Source: Steromphala cineraria
Taxonomy: Eukaryota; Mollusca; Gastropoda; Trochida; Trochidae
NCBI GenBank assembly: GCA_916613615.1
Contig: OU744731.1
Coordinates: 60,479,880-60,543,879, forward strand
Reading direction: 5' to 3'
Length of the DNA stretch: 64,000 nt
Of this stretch, positions 34,601-46,600 are shown in pieces. Within the stretch, counting starts at the first letter, position 1. The number at the start of each line of letters is the position of its first letter. The notes beneath the pieces were generated by a model, which was not told where the DNA came from, did not search any database, and saw only the letters and a program-made list of their open reading frames with translations. Both the position numbers and the translations under genes were made by a program.

Positions 34601-37600
34601 AAAGGGGCAGTAGCACGTATTTAGGGGGAATACATGTGTAAGGTGATGTCATAAAATGAAAATAAATGGTTCCAATTGTCTTGCCTGGGAACTCAACCAT
34701 TTCCGGTCAAAGGGTTAGAACTGACGTCAGAAGTGACGTCATGACGTCAACACCATGGATTTATATTCTCATACCTTGTAGGTAACAACTTGGTTTGTCT
34801 TATTTGGACCTCCTCTTCTGTCATTTTCACAAAATCATTCAAGCAAATGTGACGAGGACAGTCATATCCAAGTTCATATATTTCATATGATGCCCTAGGG
34901 CAAAATATTATTTTTCATTGTGACGTCACGTTTTAAACAATGCTTTGGCGTCACGGTTCACCTATGACATCACAATCTGTACGGGCCGGCGGGTAGTCCG
35001 ACTATGTTGAGAAGTAGGTTTTGTGTATTTTCCTTATTTTTTTGAACTACGGTAATGAAAAGAATACTATATTCTTGCCCATGACATACTATGGTTACGA
35101 CACTTGTGCTTAAATATCAGTATATGGCTTGCTTTCGCTCGGGAAATACTAATATTAAGCCACTCGTGTCATAAACATAGTATGTCATGGACAACCATAT
35201 AACATCCCCTACTTCCGTTGTAGTTTATATTCACTTACATGCTAGCGATGCCCCACTGCGACTCACAGAGCGGTACCATGAACTCGGCGATGGACACCCC
35301 TACCAGCATAATGGTAGGCGCGAGTGTGACCGGCCCGATGAACCTCAGAAGGAAGCCAGTGACTCCAGTGGCTCCCAACAGGACGTGCGTCAGAGAAGCC
35401 AGAAGCAGATTGCCCTGAATCTAGAAAATAGAACAAAAGTAGCAAGATCATTGCCCTGAATCTAGAAAATAGAACAAAAGTAGCAAGACCATTGCCCTGA
35501 ATCTAGTAATAGAACAAAAGTAGCAAGACCATTGCCCTGAATCTAGTAATAGAACAAAAGTAGCAAGACCATTGCCCTGAATCTAGTAATAGAACAAAAG
35601 TAGCAAGACCATTGCCCTGAATCTAGTAAATAGAACAAAAGTAGCAAGACCATTGCCCTGAATCTAGAAAATAGAACAAAAGTAGCAAGACCATTGCCCT
35701 GAATCTAGTAATAGAACAAAAGTAGCAAGACCATTGCCCTGAATCTAGTAAATAGAACAAAAGTAGCAAGACCATTGCCCTGAATCTAGTAAATAGAACA
35801 AAAGTAGCAAGACCATTGCCCTGAATCTAGTAAATAGAACAAAAGTAGCAAGACCATTGCCCTGAATCTAGTAAATAGAATAAGAGTAGCAAGACCATTG
35901 CCCTGAATCTAGTAAATAGAATAAAAGTAGCAAGACCATTGCCCTGAATCTAGTAAATAGAATAAGAGTAGCAAGACCATTGCCCTGAATCTAGTAAATA
36001 GAATAAAAGTAGCAAGACCATTGCCCTGAATCTAGTAAATAGAATAAAAGTAGCAAGACCATTGCCCTGAATCTAGTAAATAGAACAAAAGTAGCAAGAC
36101 CATTGCCCTGAATCTAGTAAATAGAATAAGAGTAGCAAGACCATTGCCCTGAATCTAGTAAATAGAATAAAAGTAGCAAGACCATTACCCTGAATCTAGA
36201 AAATAGAACAAAAGTAGCAAGACCATTGCCCTGAATCTAGAAAATAGAACAAAAGTAGCAAGATCATTGCCCTGAATCTAGAAAATAGAACAAAAGTAGC
36301 AAGACCATTGCCCTGAATCTAGTAAATAGAACAAAAGTAGCAAGACCATTGCCCTGAATCTAGTAAATAGAACAATAGTAGCAAGACCATTGCCCTGAAT
36401 CTAGTAAATAGAACAAAAGTAGCAAGACCATTGCCCTGAATCTAGTAAATAGAATAAAAGTAGCAAGACCATTGCCCTGAATCTAGTAAATAAAACAAAA
36501 GTAGCAAGATTATTGCCCTGAATCTAGTAAATAAAACAAAAGTAGCAAGATTATTGCCCTGAATCTAGTAAATAGAACAAAAGTAGCAAGACCATTGCCC
36601 TGAATCTAGTAAATAGAACAAAAGTAGCAAGACCATTGCCCTGAATCTAGTAAATAGAACAAAAGTAGCAAGACCATTGCCCTGAATCTAGTAAATAGAA
36701 CAAAAGAAGCAAGACCATTGCCCTGAATCTAGTAAATAGAAAAAAAGTAGCAAGACCATTGCCCTGAATCTAGTAAATAGAACAAAAGTAGCAAGATCAT
36801 TGCCCTGAATCTAGAAAATAGAATAAGAGTAGCATGATTATTGCCCTGAATCTGGCAAATAAAATAAAAGTAGCATGATTATTGCCTTGAATCTACAGCT
36901 GAAACAGTAGCAAATTTATTGCCCTGAATCAATAATCATTATAATAAATGGAGCAAGATAATTGTCCGGAATCAATAAGTAGATAAAAGTAGCCCTGAAT
37001 CTAGAAAAAAAGATAAAAGTATTAAAATCATTGTCCTGAATCAATATTAATCAAAATAGAAATAGCAATTTCCCTGAATCTAGAAATTTGAATACAAGCA
37101 GCAAGATAATTGCCCTAAATCTAGAATTTGAATAGTAAGTAGTAAAATGATTCAACAAAAGTGACAAAAAGCTTCTTAAATAAAGTCTAAAATTAATTTG
37201 ACAAGCGCCAATTTTTTTCGATCTACAACGCACATGTATATTTGACATTTTCCGGATAAAATATGTATGATATATGAGTTTATATTTGATTTTATCCAAT
37301 GAAGGACTTATGCATGTCGAGATTCCGACATCCGAACACACTACACTCAGGGGCAAAAGAAACGATGCCATATAAAAAGCACAAGTTATACGTCTGAAAC
37401 AGTTTTCGTATCTTAAAGATCCAACTGAAATAATGCTTAAATTCAAGAGAAATATATGTAAACGCTTTATAAAAACACGCCATTCAGAAAACGTCGTTTT
37501 AAAAAATCTCCTTTTACTTTACGAGTTAGGATAGTGAAAACGGCCATTTTGTTTGTGTTTAAACAACAGGAAACATCATTGTTTTTTCTATGTTAATTGG

Positions 37601-40600
37601 TTAAATTGAAAAAAAATTACTGTCAGCTATAAATTCACCAAAAATCGTTTTCATCGGTTCTCTAATAACAAAGATATCGTCCTTGAAAGTGCGCGAATTT
37701 CAGGCTGCTCAATTTGACAGTCGGAAAACGGCTTCTACCGGAATAACGATATTGCCTTTACTGCGCATGCCCGGAGTGTTTTATGACATCATATGCAGAA
37801 CGGAAATGGGCCTAATCAATGTAAAAATAACAAGGGCGGATCCAGGAGTTTTGATAGGGGGGGTTGTGTTTGACCCATGTCAGCGGTATAAGTTTGTCAT
37901 GACATGCTGTCATTAAGCAACACATTTCCCCTCACCAGTTCTTTCTTTCAGTCTTTTTCTTTCTCACTTTCCCTCCCTTTACTTGTCTGTCTACTCCCTT
38001 TTGTGTGGCAACATCAACATGCTTAAAGAAGGGCTGCATAACCTTTTTTAAATATATTTTTCAAAAGATATTGGTCAAATAACTATATAACATAAATATT
38101 AGGCCAAAACAGCAACGATACACAGTTTCTCAATGAAGCTACAGCTAAGTAAACATTGCGTAACAAGGCGTCTGCTTGTCGCCGTCCGGCGACAAACCAA
38201 AACAAGGCTGAGAGGCCACGGGCAGGGGATACCGGAAGTGACGTGGCAGTAGGCGAAGCGTTCGTCTGCTTATATGGAAAATGATAGGCGAAATCCGCAG
38301 TTCTGCCTTTTCAAAGCGATTAACAGTATGTTATATCATTGTGTTGCTGTCAACTGTCCTAGAATATCTCCTAATGAAGTCTCCGTAGACAAATTCCCAT
38401 CATATTGATGGTTTCACGCCAAATTGACCCGCTGTGTTAGGTCAAACAGAGCAATGTGACAATCTACATCGAACTCACGTGTTCCGATCACTACACCGAT
38501 TTTCTGCTTCGAGCTCGCATTTTCACTGAATGAACAGTTTGGCATGCAGAGAAAATGGAGATTAGTAAAATATAAAACATATCACAAAGTTTTGGGCTGA
38601 TTTATGGTAATAATCCGAATATACAATGCTCACATTTAGATTTGAACGTTGTGTAAAAAGGTTGAATAAACAATGACATTGGTCTGCAGGTGTTACCTAC
38701 TTTCTTTAGATCAGATACTCACTTATTACACAATTACTTTACTGTCTATCGTATTTCCTGTCTGTTTCCTAATTAGATGATATCAAATGATGACTATAGC
38801 AGGTAGGTTATATAATGCACAATCATCAACACCTGGCTATTTTATGACATCAGCTGATAAGGTAACATCAAATAGCAATTGTATTCCTTAACATCCCTTT
38901 TTTCTCCGATTTGTAAATTATAACCTATTAACCTGAAATTAGGAATACCGTTTTTGCTGTATCTGATAATTATTTTGGATAAGGTTCATTTAATAAATCT
39001 TCATTCTGTTTGACCATGTATCGGGTATTGTTGTGGAAAATATCTCCTTTATGTACAAGAGTGAAAACATTAAGATTTTCAGTGAAATGCCCTATTAAAA
39101 TAATGTTTTAAACAAGACATCAGTGATCATCCAATTCATGTCTTTCATTGAGAATTGTAACTTGTCCATCACTAAATGAAATAACTAAGAAAAACGTATA
39201 TATTTTTTATCCTGTTACAAAATGAAGTCAAAGGCAATTCTAAAAAAATGTTTTAAATGTAAATAAAAATAGTATTGTATAATAACATCCTTTCTGTTGT
39301 GCTACTAAAGTAATATTCAATAACAACCAACAACTGTGCACGAAGATAAAACAGTTCACACGGGAGCAATTGTTTACATATACATCCGGGTTCTCACGTG
39401 CAGTCTTATGACAACATTGCGCAAAGCGAGACCATCTAGGCCTACATGCTGTAGCATTATGCGCACAACTTCGTTTTTAATCAGGGTCTTACGTTTTCAT
39501 CAATACAAATTGCCAGTTGAATAAATAAACTACCGATTTATTGAAGGTTTGAGATGTTTGGATGTTCTTTAGGGTGTTTAATCGACGGTTAAACATCGAG
39601 CTGTACTGTTAGCTTGTGTTGTTTTACATAACGAGGGCACACAAGGGGGTATCACATCACCTACTAACACGTCACGAGGCAGTCACGCTTCAGTGTGTTT
39701 TATTCTGTTCGCCGGCCTAATTAGGCGGTGTTCTTTATAGAGTCGTAATTAAGCCGTTTCTAGGTCGATTTCAGAAATTTAAAGTTGAGTCCATGTGAAA
39801 TTGTTATCACTATTTCATGAATCCCGAAAGTTCCCATATAGCATTTCAGTCCCTCTTTAATAGCTGAAATATTGCTCAAAGCAAACTCCAACTCACTCAC
39901 TCCTCTCACCAGTGACCTCTCTTCACCTTCTAACGCAACTGAACGGTGCTGAAATCGTTCCAACAAAACGAATGTTTGGAGTCTAATGATAAACAGTCAA
40001 ATGCAATTATGGTGCTTTGTCGACATTTGTGTATGTAGAAGACTAGTGACTGCAATAGACTGAGTGAGCACAACAGTATTTATTATTGTGATGCTGTAAC
40101 ATACACTATGGATGAACATTTGGTGAAATGTTTGAAAGACCAAAACTTTAACGATGTCAATCGTGTGTCAGTTTTGGCAAGAAAACGTGTCAGTGATGGT
40201 GAGAAAACCATAGATTTCAAATCCCTAGCAATAGATGAATTATCAACAGCCTTGCTTCCTTGTGATAGCGGAACATATCAGGCACTTACAACCAAGGTGA
40301 TGGAAATTGTTTATATAATTCTGTGTCACTGCTTTTAGGGGGCGATCTTTCCTTGTTATCCGGTCTGCGTACACTGGTTGCATGTGAACTATGTGAACTA
40401 AGCTTTATGCTGATCATGATCATGAACTTCAACTGCAAGCATTCCGGGAATCCTGACCAATCATGAAGATACTTTGTTTTCAATGCTTCTTACGCCAGAT
40501 GTGGCTGCTGCATTCGACTTTCATTGAGATCGAGTAGAAGCATTGCACTTAGAAGCAATCAACACATGCACCGACATAACATGGTATTCCGTGATCCATG

Positions 40601-43600
40601 TTTTAGCCATTGCTTCTGTTACAAATAGAACCCTTAATTGTATAGAACTTATACATGGATTTGAAAGTTTGTCAAAAACTTTGAAAGTTTGTCAAAACTC
40701 CTGGATCCGCCCTTGTTATATTTACATTGATTAGGCCCCCCTTTATTATATGTCTAACTATCTAACTGTCAAGTTGTGTTCCTTGTTTGTGTATTAATTA
40801 TACGCCAAGTAAGTAAGTGTCCGCTTGACTTTTTACTGTAAACAATAGCAATAGCCTGACCAGTAAGGGCGATGTGATGTGGCAGGTTGTGATTGGCTGA
40901 AAGAAGTTTTCACGACTTAAAATATGACGTTTGTTTTCAAGGCCATTAAATGACTATTTTTTGCATGTTTTTGAACAAACAAAGTATCGATGTTGTCTAA
41001 TAATATCCTTTTGAATTCATTTCTGCATTGTGTACCACCTCGGGGTTATCTGATGTTTAAGCCATCTTACAAACAAATGTGTGTACAACTTAATGTTCAT
41101 CAAATATATTAAATACAAATAATTTGATATTTCTTAAATTCTTATTCCAAGATTATATCCAAAAGGTGACATTGAAAAACTCTTTTAGAACCCTTTGTGT
41201 TATTGTATTCTAGTGCTAATATCATGTAATTTGTAACGTCTTTGAGACATCATATCATTGTGAAAACGAAACCGATAATGATGAAATTTCACTACATAAG
41301 TTCAGATTCAGTTTCCGTTGACATATTCGTGTTTCATACCTAGCAGATAGCTGTAACAAATTTGGCAGGTCATTGAAGTGACCAGGGGTCAAACTTTCGA
41401 AAACACTGATTTCTATTTTGCTCTACAAAATTCTTCATAAGTGATCAACAGCTTTAGATCTTACTCATATGTGTTTCTTTGCGCTAAGGCAACGTAACTG
41501 TGCTGATTTTTCCTTACAAAGTGTACATGGATTATTTTAATCGAAATTTAAAAAAATTGGCCAATTGATGATCTTCTGTAAGTGGTCATGGAGTTATGAA
41601 CAAACCTTTGGTATGCAGCAATATAAATGATGATTAGAGAATACAATTGTGGACAAACCTCTGTCATCTTCGTCTTCCATGGTTCTTCCAATGAGCTGTT
41701 GCTTACGTTATGGACTGATTGAACTCGCTCGATTGTTTCATCTGAAACAAAAAAGAAAAGAAAGGTGAGTATGTAGGATATGTAAAAAGTGAAATGAGGT
41801 CTTATCATATGTCAAGATACATTTAAACAATTCTGAAAAGTTGGGGTTCACCCTTAGCTTTAATAAGTGCCAATAAAAATTTTAAGACATGATCTTACAG
41901 CTATACTATAAGTTGTGACCTGGTGTAAACATCCACAGTTGAATATATTATTGTTCGGGCTATGATCTCCCTTAATTATAAGTATCATAAATACTCAAAC
42001 TGAAAAATTGACGACATTGATTAAAGGCATCATAGCACACAAATTACATTTCGAATATGTTAAGACATTTTTGTATTTTGGTTTCTTTTTAAACCAAACT
42101 TAATCATGAATGCACGTATCTTTTATGTTATTTCCGGATACATTCAGATGGATACATTTGGCGTGATTATTTCATTTTTTTACCTACGAGGGCAGTCATA
42201 TCGAGGTTCACATTTTTCTTATGTTGCCTTAGGGCAAAGTATCAATTTTTTTATTGTGACGTCACGTTATAAACAATGCTTTGACGTCACGGTTCAGCTA
42301 TGACGTCACAATCTATAAGACCCGGCGTCGGCTACTCCGACTATGCTGAGAAGTAGGTTTTGAGTATTTTCTTTGATCTTGCCACTAATCAACAGAATAT
42401 CATTTTCGCGTCCATGACATTCTATGATTAAGACACTCGTGCCTAAAATCAGTATATCCCTCGCTCTCGCTGGGGGAAAAACTAATATTTAGGCACTCGT
42501 GTCCTGATCATAGTATTTCATGGACAATCAAATGATATCCTCAATGTATTGTATTGTATTAATAATAATAATGACACAGGGTGTCAGAGCGCATAGTATA
42601 TGAAAATGAACATAGGTAATGATTGATATCATAAGAATGAATTTGAAAGTATGAGAAAGAGCATGAATGATAAAATATGAATATTTGCAGCATATAAAGT
42701 GAGTTGTTAAATTCTGCAGGGAAATATAGTGAAATAATCTCTATGAATAACAGTTTGAAAATAGGTAAGTTTTCAGTTTCGTTTTAAAAACAGTCAATGT
42801 TGAAGACATCTTGATGGCGTGAGGAAATTGGTTCCAAAGTCGAGGAGCAGCATTACTAAAGGATTTCTGTCCAAAACTGGTATTATTATATTTTGGTGCT
42901 TTGAGAAGATTCAGATTCTGAGATCGGAGAGGTTTCGCGGGAATGTTATCCTCTATCATGTTTGCAAGGTATGCTGGTGCCGCATTAGTTTGACATTTGT
43001 AAGTGATACAAAGGACTTTGAAGTTGATCCTCGCCTCAATTTGGAAGCCAATGCAAATCTTTAAGCACGGGTGTAATATGGCATGATTTTGGGTAATATG
43101 TATTGTATTGTATTCTATTGTTAGAAGTGTCCTTACCTGCGAAGTTGAATTTATTGGACTGTACAATGGCAGCGATAGAAACAATGTAGACTCCATTCAC
43201 GCCTTCCAACGTCGGTAACCTGTTTTTAAAATCATACTCTTTTAAAGTAGCAGTACATGAATCTATAACTTTATGTATAAAGCTACTGTATCAAGCGATT
43301 TGACCAATGTGAGTGACAGCTGGTATTATCGACATCCTTGCGATTGCTAGAATCATTACTGAAATAGAAAGCAATTACACAGGTTATGTTTCATATTTTT
43401 CTTTTAGCTTAGATAAGAGCAATATACCATATCTTAAATAATGAAGTGCAAATCATCTCGCTAAATTTGCATGCAGTCAAGTTCTTGTTGTCAATTTGGT
43501 AAACAATACCACGAGGATGTTAATGGATAAGGGAAAAGGCATGGGGTCATACCACATCCCTGTATTTCCCTGCATTCTTATCATCACAAGGCTCGTTTTA

Positions 43601-46600
43601 CTCACCCTAAAAATCATCCTGTCTCTGGAGTTAGTGTAATGTTCGTACCCTGAGACAGGATGCCTTTTTTATTTGTATTACATCAGAATAGGTGAATTTC
43701 TGATTTTAACATTACTGTAACGCCTAAAACCTTATTTAACGTTAGTTGACAGAAAGAACATATGATTTTGGTTCCATCAGAATAGGGGAATATGTGACTT
43801 TAACGTTTCCGTTACGTCATAAATTTACTTGAGTTAACGTTAACAGAATAGATGTGTCTTTACTTGTCTAAATCTGCTCAGCATGATTTTCACATCATAT
43901 TGTTTTGAGGAAATATTAACATTTCTCTTAAGCACTAGCTTCATTGTGGCAAAAAGAAATAACCCTCGACGTTAAATGTAAAATACGTTAACTTATTACT
44001 TCAAAGTATTCGTTATTTGAAGGATAATGTACAGACATATATTCATTTTTACTGCAGTTGAACTGCTTCCAAATACACATATACTTGAAGACTTAGTTAT
44101 TTTCGTTATGATAATTGTTAAATAATGTAACATGGGTTCAATCTTAAAGGGGCAGTAGCACGTTTTTGAGGGAAAATAAGGTGATGTCAGGAAAATGAAA
44201 TATGTATATGTATACAAACTAAATAAAGCAGTAATGAATCAAATATCTTATGTAAAGTTCAGACACGCGATTCCTTTTTCTTACCCAAAATGAATTTAAG
44301 GTGTTCACACAAAAATGGCAGCCAAAGGACTTTATGAGAAACATCATAATTTGTTCTCTGTCTATGGATGATTGGTTTGTGTAATGAGATTTCTGGCACT
44401 ATCAAAATAATACATTTAGCATTAACGTACAATCATCAGTGAACAAATGAAAATGTAAAATTTTCAAAAAACGTGCTACTGCCCCTTTAAACTCGATCAA
44501 ACTAAATGCTATTTACCCTATTTAATGATTATTACTACTAAGAGTACTTAAATAAATAGATTGAATTATTAAAAAAAGGTTAATTCCTAAAATAAGTATC
44601 ATTTATATTGACTCCGAAAGTAATAAATAATAATGTTTTCAATTACTCCAAAGATCATTAATAAGTTTACAAAAATGACACGTATATAAATAGTATATGA
44701 CTTAAGAGAGTGAATTCAGAGAATTGTCGCCAAAAAATATATCCATGTCTGTAGCATCAAACAGCAAGTTCCAAAACTTACAGGATATTTGGTTATTTTT
44801 AAGACATATTCAATGTAGAAAATATTATTGCAATCACCTTTTTTGCCTGAATGATCAATGGATTACAACTCTGAATATAGTTGGAGATATGATAATATAT
44901 ATGAATGCTGTAATATTGTAATACTGTATAACAATGTGATGATGGGAACAATAAAAACATTTTTTAAAAAAATTCAGAGAATTGTCAGAAAGTATTCACA
45001 TTCTTGCATTTTTGCCTAATCGAACTGTCCCAACAAAACTGTTAGACAACCATACATTTTCATCGCAAAAGAAGTTATAAGAATTATTTAAGCTACACTA
45101 ATTTAGCAAGCATGTTATTATTAAATGGATATTTATAGAGCGCGCATATCCAACCACTCGTGGTTGCTCAAGGCGCTTACATTCTGTCCCCTGGTCAATA
45201 GCATTCTTTCACCGTCCGATCATTTTTCCAATTCAACTCCCTGGGGAGTATTCAACCGGCATCCACATATGTGGCGCTCAGGTTAGGAACCATTCTATGC
45301 CTCACGTGTCTATCCTTATTGCACAACTCTGTACTTACATTGTATTATATAAATATCTCGAATTTCATATTAGATATCATTTAGAAAATGATAAAGCACC
45401 TTGGGTGGGTTTTTATCAAAAAAAGTTGTCCAATGAGAAAGGAGAGTACCTGTCAGGCAAAGTAATAGTTTGAAACAAATTTATTCTAATAAATTTGGAA
45501 AAGGAAATCCCTCCTTCATTGATTGATATGTTTGCGTTCATAAATGTTCGTAATTTGGTGACCAAAATATGTGAAGTTATATTGAAAAAAAAAGAGGATT
45601 GTAATGTCAGTTAATCAACCCTTTCAAGAAAGCTGATATAACAAACAAGTACCCATGAAAATCAAGTATGATTGACGATAAGTCAAAATAATCCTTTAAG
45701 TATTCTAAAATCGCTTGATAAACGTCAATCTTTTTGTAATATATATATAGCTGAAACCTTAAGTCTGTCAAGTAATTTCGGCACAAGGTCAATAGGTTTT
45801 AGGGTAAAAACTTTAGTCGTAACTTCTTAAAATGTCAACATTGAAAATCTTTGAATAAATTATACATTGAATGTACAGTTTCACTCCAGTTATCGTAACG
45901 TAACCACTGCATCAATTCAGTTTTGAATATATACACTTCTCCATTTGCGGAAATAAAATAGCTCAAATACGCTGATGGTAGAAGTCAAAGGACAGATAAA
46001 CTAGCTCATAATTATAATACTTATGTGCATACTTACATGGCGCCTTTTCCACGTCCTAGGACATGCTCAAAGCGCTACATTCTTACCCTGAAGGAGTGTA
46101 CATTCATAGCTGCGCTAGTTACAACCAGGTAGGCCAGTACATCAATTTTCCAGGTACCCATTTCAACAGCTTGGTGGACTGAATGCAATGTTGATGAAGT
46201 GTCTTGCCAAGGGACACAACACATGATGAGACCCAAATCACAATTATTTGGTGTCTCCACCGGGATTCGAATCGGCGGTAAAAGGAGATAGAGCTAAACA
46301 ATGTGTATAACACTTGTAATTAACTAAACATACCTGTTCCCGATGATGATCTGTATGATGGTAGATATCCCACAGGTAAACATCCCGATACTGAAGATCT
46401 CCGACCTGACGTCACCAGGTACCCCCAGCTGTTCGGCAACCAGCACGGACACCGCCAGTATGGTGGGTATAGCAATCAGCAGGTACTGCAAACAAGAAAA
46501 GCCTTAAAAAAAGGCATGCTTGGTGCCACATAGGCAGACTAAGGAGTTTAAGATTTGTCGAACAATTTGGGTGATAATATATACAACATTGGATAACAGC

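Noticed and set aside
35187..35459. Plus-strand 90-codon ORF and minus-strand 62-codon ORF over exon 5
   Set aside because: Shadow frames of exon 5; the true frame is the one that reads RFIGPVTLAPTIMLVG.
35409..36960. Regular direct repeats that might be read as a CRISPR array
   Set aside because: Units are contiguous 41-mers with no unique spacers, no cas genes, and a eukaryotic exon at the end; it is a minisatellite.
37051..37446. 131-codon minus-strand ORF in intron 4
   Set aside because: Starts in unique AT-rich intron sequence and runs into decayed minisatellite; no splice-compatible homology to SLC23.
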